Origin: Rossellomorea vietnamensis
GTDB taxonomy: Bacteria > Bacillota > Bacilli > Bacillales > Bacillaceae_B
Assembly (NCBI RefSeq): GCF_008180415.1
Contig: NZ_VTEI01000001.1
Coordinates: forward strand, 505-64,504
Direction of reading: 5' to 3'
Length of the DNA stretch: 64,000 bases
In this document: positions 1 to 7,859 of the stretch, in pieces
How the letters are laid out: the number at the start of each line of letters is the position of its first letter
Position numbering within the stretch: the stretch's first letter is position 1
Program-made: the position numbers and the translations under genes
Notes under the pieces: model-generated
Told to the model about the DNA's origin: nothing
Seen by the model: only the letters and a program-made list of their open reading frames with translations
Databases searched by the model: none

Positions 1-321
1 GTGTTGAAGAACTTGCCAAAAAAAGTGGTAAAGTCCATCACCGCAGACCGCGGCAAGGAATTTCATCTTTGGGAAGAAGTCGAAAAAGGGCTGGAGGTTC
101 CCTTTTACTTCTCGGATCCCGGAAAACCAGGTCAGCGTGGCACCAACGAAAATAGTAACGGGCGCATTAGGCGCACATACCCAAAAGGAACCGATTTCAG
201 CCGGATGACCCAGAAGGACATCATGGATTTTCTCTTGACGTTTAACCAGGTCCCCCGGAAAGTGCTCAATTATAATACGCCATTTGAGGTATTCATGAAT
301 TTCTTGCCGTGTTCGACTTGA
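1..321 (+). mobile_element. IS30-family transposase, C-terminal part (cut by window edge)
   Basis: This is the C-terminal 106 residues of an IS30-type DDE transposase. TADRGKEF (residues 14-21) carries the second acidic residue of the integrase core. The segment from YFSDPGKPGQRGTNEN through GRIRRTYPKGTDF holds the catalytic Glu in the conserved NENSNG(R/L)(I/L)R motif. IS30 transposases are usually 320-390 residues, so roughly two thirds lies left of the window; the GTG at base 1 is probably internal. The reading frame is open to its stop at 319-321. The AT-rich bases after the stop (about 320-350) should include the right inverted repeat, but its partner is outside the window. Whether the element is intact cannot be judged here. 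Confidence 0.85.
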
Positions 322-363
322 GTTGACAATTTACAAAACATAAAAAATATCAACCTTCAGAAT

Positions 364-1149
364 TCAGCAAATCACATTAGAAATCATGATAGTCAGAGAA
401 CCAGCGAGAAAACTGGAAGAAAAATTGACGAATTCATTGTTTATAAAGGAGAATCCTTTCAATCCTTCTGCTTTAACTCCGCAATGCTCCGGTGATTCTG
501 TTTCCAGCCCGCACCGACGGCAGCGGTACTCTATTTGCACATAAGCTCCCAGTATGGTATCAGCCAGACTGCCGAAGAAGCCGGCACATGTAATAATTAC
601 AGCTGCCTCGGCTGAAATCTCCTTGAACAGCAGTATAGATATGAGAGCTATCAACAAAGAACCAGCCAGGCTTGCGAGCGTTCCCAGTAAAGAAACTGCC
701 CCTGAAGATCCCTTCTCCACTCTTGCCAGATTTCTGATAGAAATAGGATCGCTTTTGCTCAAAGGCCCTATTTCAGAAGCCCAAGTATCAGCATTGGCAG
801 CGGCAAGTGACGTAAATGCTCCCAGCATGTAAACAGCATCGTCCGTTATGATATAAAGAAGTGAAAAGATCAACGCACTTCCTCCATTAGCCACTACCTG
901 CTGCCAATCCCTTTCAGACGTCTTGGCGAGTTTTTTCTCAATTTCTGCTTTGGCACTGCTTCTGAATTTTGACCATAAACTGCTCGTCCCAAAGAACGCC
1001 CCCAGGACAATGAGCCCCTTCCAGCCAAACGCAGACACGACTGTTATCCCGGTGAAAAAGGCTGCAATAGCTCCGCTGCCACTTAAGTTCTTCGTCTTCC
1101 ATCCTAAAAAGCTGACGGCTAAAATTAATAGTAGGTTAGCCTCATTCAC
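364..1149 (-). CDS. DUF92 family integral membrane protein
   Basis: A 261-residue hydrophobic protein of the DUF92 (TIGR00297) family, with six or so membrane segments spread over its length. Family-like features are the N-terminal LSGSGAIAAFFTG segment, the central ANADTWASEIG segment, and a C-terminal cysteine pair (CRRCG) near residues 209-213. Eukaryotic and plant relatives have been linked to phytyl or farnesyl phosphate kinase activity (VTE6-like), but no function is established for bacterial members. Its start overlaps the stop of the upstream yqgN by 8 bases, so the two are probably cotranscribed and translationally coupled. Confidence 0.8.
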   Translation of the reverse strand: MNEANLLLILAVSFLGWKTKNLSGSGAIAAFFTGITVVSAFGWKGLIVLGAFFGTSSLWSKFRSSAKAEIEKKLAKTSERDWQQVVANGGSALIFSLLYIITDDAVYMLGAFTSLAAANADTWASEIGPLSKSDPISIRNLARVEKGSSGAVSLLGTLASLAGSLLIALISILLFKEISAEAAVIITCAGFFGSLADTILGAYVQIEYRCRRCGLETESPEHCGVKAEGLKGFSFINNEFVNFSSSFLAGSLTIMISNVIC

Positions 1150-1705
1150 AATTCAGGACTGCTCCCTCAGTGATTATTTTGCCGACCGGAATATCAAAAT
1201 GTTCAATTGGCACTTCCTCCATCACTTGTTCGTGAAAAGCAAGGGACAATGTCCTGCCCTGATAGTTTTCCAAGAAGCGATCATAATAGCCTCCGCCAAA
1301 TCCCAATCTATAGCCGCTACTCATAAATGCCAAGCCTGGAACGATGACCAAGTCAATAACATCCTTTTCTACGAAAGTACATTTATCCGGATTTGGTTCC
1401 AACAGCCCAAAGTATACCTTCTCCAAGTCAGCAAATGAAGCTAACTGATAAAAGTCGAGCCTTCTGTCTTTAGGAGAGCACTTTGGCACAAGGACTCTTT
1501 TATCTTCTTCCCATGCTTTTCTAATAATCTGCCAAGTATCCACTTCTGGGAAATTCGATACAGTTAAAGCAATTGTCTGAGCTGTAGCCCATTCTTCCGT
1601 TTTATACAATTCATTGGCAATAAGAAAAGATTTGTGTTCGTATGCAGGTCTGTCAAAAGAAGAAAGCAGTTCTTTTTGCTTGTTTCGAAGATCTCTTTTA
1701 TCCAT
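1142..1705 (-). CDS. yqgN: 5-formyltetrahydrofolate cyclo-ligase
   Basis: This protein converts 5-formyl-THF to 5,10-methenyl-THF with ATP in cytosolic one-carbon metabolism. The 187-residue length is normal for the family. The N-terminal KRDLRNKQ region matches the family start, and the glycine-rich RLGFGGGYYDR motif (residues 133-143) is the diagnostic nucleotide/substrate loop. Start ATG 1705 is preceded by AAGGGGTG. The position next to rpmG matches B. subtilis yqgN. The downstream DUF92 gene overlaps it. Confidence 0.93.
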   Translation of the reverse strand: MDKRDLRNKQKELLSSFDRPAYEHKSFLIANELYKTEEWATAQTIALTVSNFPEVDTWQIIRKAWEEDKRVLVPKCSPKDRRLDFYQLASFADLEKVYFGLLEPNPDKCTFVEKDVIDLVIVPGLAFMSSGYRLGFGGGYYDRFLENYQGRTLSLAFHEQVMEEVPIEHFDIPVGKIITEGAVLNCE

Positions 1706-1850
1706 TTATGAGATCACCCCTTAAAGTCAGTTTTTCGCAGAAAAAAGTGTTATACCCGGGCCTTGCCTCCGCAAGGAAACTCTCTGAGGGGCCCTATAAT
1801 GACAGTTAAAACTCATCCCATACGGGAAATAAAGCTTTCTTTACAAGAAC

Positions 1851-1970
1851 AAAAGCGGAAGCGCCTTGACCAGCCCCGACAGGCAAATGTTCCAAAGAGA
1901 AAAAAGGCGCTCTATCCTTTTATTCTCTTTGGGTTATTTGACCCCGAGGGGCTAGGCGCTGAAGCTGGAC
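1851..1970. repeat. Dispersed hairpin repeat R1, copy 1
   Basis: A unit of about 120 bp. An outer stem pairs AGCGCCT with AGGCGCT, followed by AGCCCC with GGGGCT. The inner stem pairs CCAAAGAGAA with TTCTCTTTGG. It is followed directly by a second copy with about 95% identity. Similar units occur at 25781-25860, 35718-35837 and 35897-35978. An ORF can be drawn through both copies, but it is an artefact of the repeat. Confidence 0.85.
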
Positions 1971-1975
1971 GTATC

Positions 1976-2121
1976 AAAAGCGGAAGCGCCTTGATCAGCC
2001 TCGACAGGCAAATGTTCCAAAGAGAAAAAAAGGCGCTCTATCCTTTTATTCTCTTTGGGTTATTTGACCCCGAGGGGCTAGGCGCTGAAGCTGGACGCGG
2101 ACAACATAGTTAAAGTTGTCT
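1976..2121. repeat. Dispersed hairpin repeat R1, copy 2 with tail hairpin
   Basis: A second tandem copy of the R1 unit (1976-2096), separated by 5 bases from copy 1. A short tail hairpin follows (about 2097-2121) with stem GACAAC/GTTGTC around the loop ATAGTTAAA. The same tail loop with a different, still pairing, stem recurs at 35951-35978. The element lies between the divergent yqgN promoter side and the 3' end of rpmG. Confidence 0.8.
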
Positions 2122-2147
2122 ACAAAGACTAATTTATAATTTCCAAA

Positions 2148-2184
2148 GCAACAAAAAAAGCAGCAGGAAAAATCCTGGCTGCTT
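2148..2184 (-). terminator. Rho-independent terminator of rpmG
   Basis: On the minus strand AGCAGCCAGGA pairs with TCCTGCTGCT around a short T-rich loop. It is followed by seven T residues, directly after the rpmG stop. Confidence 0.8.
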
Positions 2185-2332
2185 ACTTTGTTTCGCGGTG
2201 CAATGTTACACGTTTTAATTTAGGGCAATATTTTTTTAGCTCTAAACGGTCTGGATTGTTACGTTTGTTTTTTGTAGTAATATAGTTACGCTCACCAGTT
2301 TCTGTGCAAGCTAAAGTAATGTTTACACGCAT
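2183..2332 (-). CDS. rpmG: 50S ribosomal protein L33
   Basis: A 49-residue protein read directly from the minus strand: it starts [20 protein letters not shown] and ends [10 protein letters not shown]. Its position after yqgN matches B. subtilis rpmGA. GGAGGG lies 7 bases before the ATG. The two zinc-binding CxxC pairs of zinc-type L33 are not present (CTET and CPKL are seen instead), so this is the zinc-independent form. It is monocistronic, with its own terminator. Confidence 0.95.
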   Translation of the reverse strand: MRVNITLACTETGERNYITTKNKRNNPDRLELKKYCPKLKRVTLHRETK

Positions 2333-2389
2333 TGTTATTTCCCTCCAAACTTAGCTATCTTCATCTGTTCATACGACTTTTTTATAATA

Positions 2390-3022
2390 TCACTTTTTTA
2401 AATGAAATGCTAGTCTGTTTTTCAAGTGTTTGTGGAATTTTCGCAGATCTTCCCTCGAATCTGCCTCAGCACCAATTACATGGCCCTGGATTTTCTGTAA
2501 GGGCGAAAACAATAGGTCAAAAGAAGCCACCGTCAAAGCAGGTCCCTTAAGTAGAGGCTGATAAGGAATAGAGCCGGTTTTCAAAGTTTCCTTCCAATGG
2601 GAAATCCCGCGAGCGGTAAGCGGATATAGTGACCTCCGGACCATTCCGATGCTATTATCCACCTGATAGTCGACCAAGGATGACCGGGTTGATGAATAAT
2701 GGTGGACGAGATGATCATCAGGCGAAATGAAGCTCAGTCTTTCAGTCCCAGCTGTTCTCCAGTCCAAAAGTAAGAATAACTTAAGCCTGCGATGGATTCT
2801 TTTTTTGTTTTCAACTGAAAATGTCAAAATACTGCCTTCAGTGCTGCTGTCTTCCTGAACAGCACAATTGAAGTCCTTCCAATCAGCAAAATTTGTAAGC
2901 TGCTGAGATTCATTTCTACCGCTTTCTTCACAATAGGCGAATATCTCGTAATGAAAGTTTGTGATGGTGTCCTTAGGCTCCTTATATACCCTTGCATGAG
3001 ATACATTCATTTTCATTTTCAT
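2390..3022 (-). CDS. Unknown protein at the end of the GH57/GT4 operon
   Basis: A 210-residue soluble protein that I do not recognise. It has no signal peptide and no clear membrane segment. It is mixed alpha/beta, with a basic C-terminus (EDLRKFHKHLKNRLAFHLKK) that looks helical. Three ATG codons lie in the first five codons behind AGAGGAAG; the third (3010) has better spacing than the first. The gene begins 6 bases after the nucleotidyltransferase stop, so it is the last gene of that operon. Its position between rpmG and a glycosyltransferase recalls the B. subtilis yqgL/yqgM area, but I cannot claim homology. Confidence 0.7.
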   Translation of the reverse strand: MKMKMNVSHARVYKEPKDTITNFHYEIFAYCEESGRNESQQLTNFADWKDFNCAVQEDSSTEGSILTFSVENKKRIHRRLKLFLLLDWRTAGTERLSFISPDDHLVHHYSSTRSSLVDYQVDNSIGMVRRSLYPLTARGISHWKETLKTGSIPYQPLLKGPALTVASFDLLFSPLQKIQGHVIGAEADSREDLRKFHKHLKNRLAFHLKK

Positions 3023-3028
3023 CTTCCT

Positions 3029-4075
3029 CTACACCTTTTGCCATTGTTTGATTTTATTGAAATAGTAGCCCGCAAATTCCTTGGCCAGATTTCTTCTTTC
3101 AGCTTTTGAGTAGATAATAAAACCATTGCTTGGCTGATCGACGATTCTGGTCCAGCCTCCCATACTATGTGAAATCAAGATTCCATCAAGGTTCAGGACC
3201 GGTTCGTCTCTTTGTTCTTCCACCAATTTAGTGATAACCTTCTGCTTTTGGTGGTCTGGACAGGCAACCATCATCCGTGTCAGATACTTTAGGGTATTCT
3301 CAAATCCATCCCTCACTGTTACGAATTCATCCATAATGCCTGCGCCGACCCTTTCTTTTATATCTTTCATTTGGCCGGTAAGAAACTCTTCCCTTGCCAG
3401 TTTATATTCTTCAGGGCTGCCGATATCACGCCAATAATCTTTAGTCCGGAACACGAAGATGTCTTCCTGTTCTGCCAGCATAAGCGGAAATACGTCCCTG
3501 CTGAAATCCGTTTCACCCTCAAAGCGGTACTTCCTCAACAATTCTGGTTCGACAATATAGATTCCGGTATTGACCAAATTACTGTCGATCTGTCCTGACT
3601 GGGGTTTTTCGATGAACTCTGTCAACCTTCCTTCGCTATCCGTTTTACATATTCCATACCCTTGAGGAACATCAAGCTCTTTCCCCACGATTGTCAATAA
3701 AGAGTCGTTTTGCTGGTGAAATTGGATTGCCTCTTGCAAGGACAGGCTTGTAAAAGCATCGCCACTGATTACCACAAACGCCTCATCCAGAAAATCAATT
3801 GAGCCAAAAACCCCTCCTGCGGTCCCAAGGGGAAGTTCTTCCTGTAAGTAAGTGATGCTTACTCCTAATTTACTTCCATCCCCAAAGTACTCTGATATCT
3901 TCTCTGCCTTATAGCAAGTCGTGACCATGATGGAAGATATTCCATTCTCCTTCATTAAATCGATATTGTATTCCAGTATGGGCTTATTCATAATAGTCAC
4001 CATCGGTTTAGGGATGGACAGTGTATAAGGTTTCAAGCGTGTCCCTCTGCCGCCTGCCAATATGACACCCTTCAT
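3029..4075 (-). CDS. Sugar-phosphate nucleotidyltransferase with orphan phosphomannomutase C-terminal domain
   Basis: Residues 1-230 are a nucleotidyltransferase of the glucose/mannose-1-phosphate type. The signature GGRGTRLKPYT..IPKPM is at 8-25, metal-binding Asp is in SGDAF (D106), and WRDIGSPEEY is at 215-224. Such enzymes make NDP-sugars from sugar-1-phosphate and NTP. Residues about 262-348 (LTRMMVACPDHQ, LDGILI, GGWTRIVDQPSNGFIIYSKA) resemble the C-terminal domain IV of phosphomannomutases. The catalytic Ser, metal loop and domains I-III are absent. Full-length relatives fuse nucleotidyltransferase, hexapeptide repeat and mutase (about 800 residues); this one is 348. The ATG overlaps the upstream GH57/GT4 stop by 4 bases. 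The nucleotide and sugar specificity cannot be read from the sequence. Confidence 0.85.
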   Translation of the reverse strand: MKGVILAGGRGTRLKPYTLSIPKPMVTIMNKPILEYNIDLMKENGISSIMVTTCYKAEKISEYFGDGSKLGVSITYLQEELPLGTAGGVFGSIDFLDEAFVVISGDAFTSLSLQEAIQFHQQNDSLLTIVGKELDVPQGYGICKTDSEGRLTEFIEKPQSGQIDSNLVNTGIYIVEPELLRKYRFEGETDFSRDVFPLMLAEQEDIFVFRTKDYWRDIGSPEEYKLAREEFLTGQMKDIKERVGAGIMDEFVTVRDGFENTLKYLTRMMVACPDHQKQKVITKLVEEQRDEPVLNLDGILISHSMGGWTRIVDQPSNGFIIYSKAERRNLAKEFAGYYFNKIKQWQKV

Positions 4076-6387
4076 AACACCGATCCCTCCACCTTGTGCT
4101 GCAATGTCAATTCATCATACAACTCCAGCGTCTGTTTGGAAATACGCTCCCAGCTGAACATCGTTTCGGCCATTTTGTACCCATTTTCCCCCATTTGTTT
4201 CTTCTGCTCTTCCTCTTCTTCCAGATTTAAAATGCATGCACCTAAACTGCGGGCATCACCTGGATCGAACAACAGTCCTGCATGCCCATGTTCCACCAGA
4301 GACTTAAGTCCGCCTGTCTTAGATGCTATTACTGCCCTTTTTGCCGCCATTGCCTCCAGGGCAACAATGCCGAAAGGTTCATAAAAACTTGGGAAGATTA
4401 CGGCTTCACTGTGGAAAAGAAAGGCGTTCCTTTCCTTATCGCTGACATAACCCAGAAAATGAACGAATTCCTCCAGCCCATTCTCCCTTACTCTATTTCG
4501 GAAGGACTCCAGAAGAGGCCCCTTGCCGGCGATGACAAAGTGTATCCCTTTTTCCCTGCTGATCATTCCCGCTGTTTCGATAATGGTTTCGAACCCTTTT
4601 TCATGCACTATTCTTCCTATTGAAAAGTAGTAATTTACTTTTTTGAATTGATCCTTAAGATATCCCGCTTCTTGATTGACATTATGGAGATTAACACCAT
4701 TTGGGATGACAGAAACCGGGAGGTCCTTTCTCGGCTCTAATTCATAGAGTTCTTCCTTCATATGTTCACTGCAGATGATCACTTTGTCAGAAGAGCCCAC
4801 GAGCATTTTCTCCTCCTCATGGATCTGCTGCTGTAAATTAGTGTATATACCTTGATTTCTGCCATGTTCAGTGGCATGAATAGTCGTCAGAAGAGGCACT
4901 CCATAATGAAGTTTCAACATGCATGCCGCATTTCCAACAATCCAGTCATGGGCATGAATCAGATCAATTTCTTCTGTTCGGAATATTTCACCGGCTTTCT
5001 CAATAAAAGAAAGATTAAGCTGAAACACCCAATGAAGAAAATCATCTTCCATAGGATGAAGCGGGCCTGTTCTGTATACATGTACTCCCTCATCTACTTC
5101 AAACGCCGGTGCACCATCCGTTGATGCCGTCAACAGAATGACTTTACACCCTTTTTTCACAAGGGATTTGGTCAAGTCATGAACGTGCCTGGATAAGCCG
5201 CCTACAATGTTGGGAGGGTACTCCCAGGAAAGAAGCAAGACAGTGCGTTGTCCAGAAACAGATGTCATATCCTCAACAATCGAATTCTCTATCTCTATTG
5301 GCAGGTATTCAACACTCTCTCTATATTCCAGCAGGCTGCTGTCTTCCTTTTTTCCTTTCCGCTGTTCTTCAAGCTCTCTGAATGCCTGCAGATAAGATTC
5401 TTCCATCTTTTCTTCTTTAAGCAGATGGTGCAAACAGGATATCCATTCCCTGATCATTTGCTTTACAACCCTGCCGCTTGCACAGTCAGATTGGGTGATT
5501 TCCTTCAGCTTTCTTTCCATTTCATGAAGTTCTAGCAATCCAATGAGTACTTCGTCAGAGAGAATTGCCTTTCCTTGATCCATCCCAAGGTAACCAAAAC
5601 TCGCCCTTGTCAGAGTGCTCTTTTCATCTAAAAGTGAATTTTCACTGTACTCCATTTCGCAGTATTCACAGAGCTCTTCGACACGTCCCTTAATCTCCCC
5701 GCTGCCATCAACTGCTGTCAAGTGGCGATTGTTCTCGTCTAAACTGACAGGAAGGAGCATAAGTCCTCGAGGGGTCCCTAGCATACCTGCATCTCCATCA
5801 CCTTTCTCACTGAAAATGAAAGTGGTTTCAGAAATGAAGGAATACTCGATGCCCAGTTCGATCAAGTAAAGGTCGATCCCCGGAGTATAAGCACAATCAG
5901 GCAGCCAGAAACCTTTGGGACCTTTAGTGAAGTGCTTTCTATGAAGCAGTAAAGCTTGCTGCACCATCATCCTTATTCCCCATCCTGTCACAAGGTGGGT
6001 AACCGGGAAGTTGGTTAAAGCCGAAGGAATAATAGTAATCCTCTTCTCTTCTTGAAGCATGTTTAGTCCAGAAGGGATATCCCGATTCATTCTTACCCAT
6101 AGAGAGTAAAGCTCCTCCATACTTTCACCTTCGTGGTTTCTCTGAATTTGTAATGCAGACAGGAAGTATTTTTCTATAAGTTCCTTAGCTTCGTTTGTGG
6201 ATAGCCAGTCGACAACCAGCGGGTTGATGACATAAAGTAAACTCTTTCCTTCTTTGTCTGTCTTATCGAAAAGCACGAGACATTCTTGTAATAGTTGTTG
6301 GATCAGTTCCATATTTTTTTTTATATCTGAAGGGAACAGGGAAACTGTATTAGATAAGATCATAAGGGATATAGGTTTCTTTTCCAT
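4072..6387 (-). CDS. Fusion of a degenerate GH57-like domain with a GT4 glycosyltransferase
   Basis: 771 residues. The N-terminal part (about 45-215) resembles GH57/DUF1957 alpha-glucan branching enzymes: SALTNFPVTHL at 122-132 and GFWLPDCAYTPGID at 159-172. The family motif is WLPECAY, where Glu is the nucleophile; here it is Asp (D164). No acid/base segment like DAELFGHWW is visible, so this domain is probably not a normal hydrolase. A helical linker (about 280-375) precedes a complete GT4 domain (about 382-760) with glycogen-synthase-like SWEYPPNIVGGLSRHV, IHAHDWIVGN, and PSFYEPFGIVALEAM, which holds the EX7E motif. No signal peptide is seen, so it is cytosolic. The gene starts 9 bases after the DUF4912 gene. 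Likely role (inference): polymerising a glucan or other polysaccharide using the NDP-sugar made by the next gene. Confidence 0.85.
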   Translation of the reverse strand: MEKKPISLMILSNTVSLFPSDIKKNMELIQQLLQECLVLFDKTDKEGKSLLYVINPLVVDWLSTNEAKELIEKYFLSALQIQRNHEGESMEELYSLWVRMNRDIPSGLNMLQEEKRITIIPSALTNFPVTHLVTGWGIRMMVQQALLLHRKHFTKGPKGFWLPDCAYTPGIDLYLIELGIEYSFISETTFIFSEKGDGDAGMLGTPRGLMLLPVSLDENNRHLTAVDGSGEIKGRVEELCEYCEMEYSENSLLDEKSTLTRASFGYLGMDQGKAILSDEVLIGLLELHEMERKLKEITQSDCASGRVVKQMIREWISCLHHLLKEEKMEESYLQAFRELEEQRKGKKEDSSLLEYRESVEYLPIEIENSIVEDMTSVSGQRTVLLLSWEYPPNIVGGLSRHVHDLTKSLVKKGCKVILLTASTDGAPAFEVDEGVHVYRTGPLHPMEDDFLHWVFQLNLSFIEKAGEIFRTEEIDLIHAHDWIVGNAACMLKLHYGVPLLTTIHATEHGRNQGIYTNLQQQIHEEEKMLVGSSDKVIICSEHMKEELYELEPRKDLPVSVIPNGVNLHNVNQEAGYLKDQFKKVNYYFSIGRIVHEKGFETIIETAGMISREKGIHFVIAGKGPLLESFRNRVRENGLEEFVHFLGYVSDKERNAFLFHSEAVIFPSFYEPFGIVALEAMAAKRAVIASKTGGLKSLVEHGHAGLLFDPGDARSLGACILNLEEEEEQKKQMGENGYKMAETMFSWERISKQTLELYDELTLQHKVEGSVL

Positions 6388-6396
6388 GGCTTCCTC

Positions 6397-7086
6397 CTAG
6401 TTTTTCACGTAATACGAATAGGTACTTACATGTTCCACCCATTGAGGGGTCTGTGCTTTGCCCGCTTCAAAGTCCTGAAGTGCATTAAGCGGGTGATAGT
6501 CCTGTTCATGGCCAGTCCGAGGGGTTTGTATGACATTAGAGCGTGTTATTCCCGTGAACCTGCCTCCCTGGTCAACTATCCCATATTCAACACAGTAAGA
6601 CCTGTTTGGTTTGAGGCTGTTAATAAACCAGTGTCCTGTGTGCGGATGTATAATAATATCAGTATAGCTATGGTGATTGTGTCCGTTAAAGGCAATGGAG
6701 GTGATATCAAATACTCTGAGACAATATAGAGATTGGTTTTCCTTAACCCCATGAAACTCCTTCACTTGCTTAATAATCGCCCTCGGGATGTTCCAATAAC
6801 ATAGGATTCTTGTGCTGTCTGAGAAAACTGCGGTCAATTCAGATATTAACGGCTTAGCTTTTGTGCCTTTGTGAGAGATTCTCGCTCTATATTTCCCCTG
6901 CCTTTTAGGCTTGGACACCATCTCAGTATTTTCTGAGGCTGCCGCAACAGGTGTTTGGGAATCTCCAAGGGCCTTTTGAAATTTCACCCATTGATACTGT
7001 ACTTTTCCGACTGTTGTATTCATTTCTTTCGCAATCTTTCTGAAAGACATTCCCTGATTACGGTATTCAATTATTTGCTGCAGCAT
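6397..7086 (-). CDS. DUF4912 domain protein with N-terminal helix-turn-helix
   Basis: The preferred start is ATG 7086 (229 residues), behind AGAGGTG; an upstream extension to 7236 lacks an RBS. Residues 1-35 form a homeodomain-like helix-turn-helix (QGMSFRKIAKEMNTTVGKVQYQW). A linker follows, then a DUF4912 domain from about residue 85: TRILCYWNIP, YCLRVFDIT, HWFINSLKPNRSYCVEYGIVD. This domain has a beta-sandwich-like pattern and no known activity. It is the first gene of a four-gene operon with the GH57/GT4 and nucleotidyltransferase genes. The HTH suggests it could regulate the operon, or the domain could bind carbohydrate; both are inference. Confidence 0.8.
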   Translation of the reverse strand: MLQQIIEYRNQGMSFRKIAKEMNTTVGKVQYQWVKFQKALGDSQTPVAAASENTEMVSKPKRQGKYRARISHKGTKAKPLISELTAVFSDSTRILCYWNIPRAIIKQVKEFHGVKENQSLYCLRVFDITSIAFNGHNHHSYTDIIIHPHTGHWFINSLKPNRSYCVEYGIVDQGGRFTGITRSNVIQTPRTGHEQDYHPLNALQDFEAGKAQTPQWVEHVSTYSYYVKN

Positions 7087-7316
7087 TCTTTTCACCTCTG
7101 AGATCAATTTGTGGTTATATGCATTGGGTACAATATTTATTCGTCCATTTAATGGTATCACCAAGGGCAAAAACCTACAATAAACGCATTTTGTCGCATT
7201 CTGCCTCCCTGCATCAAGACAATGAAAAAAGAGCAAAAAAAATTCGTTTACAGCTGGTATATTGGTTTTTCGTCCAATTAAACAGCGGAAAACGACAAGT
7301 TTCTTCTATTAATAAT

Positions 7317-7485
7317 CTCTTTTTTGGTACACTTTGTTGCTATTGCATATTAATTTTGAAGACTACCTCCCTAATTGAACGGATATAACCTGATAAGCAA
7401 GCAAGATAAGAGATACTCTCCTTGGTTGGAGAGTAAAACTCAGATTCAAGGGGGAAAATCCGGCACTTGGAGGTTTTCCTAAAAC
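7317..7485 (-). repeat. Dispersed intergenic repeat R2, copy 1
   Basis: A degenerate element of about 170 bp on the minus strand. Landmarks in order are a GCCGGATTTTCC block, a hairpin ACTCTCC/GGAGAGT, CTTGCTTATCAGG, and the end block AATAGCAACAAAGTGTACC followed by AAAAAAGAG. Other copies are at 29592-29715, 34362-34513, 40847-41015 and 50057-50217. Confidence 0.65.
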
Positions 7486-7610
7486 CAAAATTTATGAGAA
7501 ACAGCGTATTAATAAGGAGGACTCTTCTATAAAATTCAGTTATTCTATCAGAGGAATAACTACCAAATTCCTTATACGTCCAAACTTCCCTAAGACCTAT
7601 TTGAGATTTA

Positions 7611-7725
7611 GGCGAGCGGTAACTGCTATTTATAACCCTGCAACCCTGCTGTGAGCGGGATATACAGTTATACGAGCGCATTATACATAAATGCGAGCGA
7701 TAATAAGAAATTACGAGCAAAGAAC
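7611..7725. repeat. Short direct repeats with CGAGCG core
   Basis: Four or five irregular units begin with CGAGCG, GTGAGCGG, CGAGCGC, CGAGCGA and CGAGCA; the last three steps are 20-22 bp apart. The rest of the unit is AT-rich (ATATACAGTTATA, ATTATACATAAATG). They lie in the non-coding stretch 7087-7859 between the divergent DUF4912 and yqzD genes. Apart from these and R2 copy 1, I see only promoter-like AT-rich DNA there. Confidence 0.5.
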
Positions 7726-7859
7726 CTATATTAATTTAGCCCAACACACCTTAAGGGATCCGCCTGCAATCTAGAAGATGAAAGTCTATTGAACGGTATA
7801 GAGAAATACGGAAAACTGTGCTATAACTAGTAGGTAGCAAACTCATACGAGGTGAACTT

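Noticed and set aside
923..1438. 171-codon plus-strand ORF
   Set aside because: Antisense shadow of the DUF92 gene and yqgN.
1763..2113. 116-codon ORF with an internal protein repeat
   Set aside because: It runs through two tandem R1 hairpin copies; the apparent protein repeat is the DNA repeat, and the start has no good ribosome binding site in context.
7340..7720. 126-codon minus-strand ORF
   Set aside because: It lies across an R2 copy and short direct repeats; composition is not protein-like and no RBS is present.
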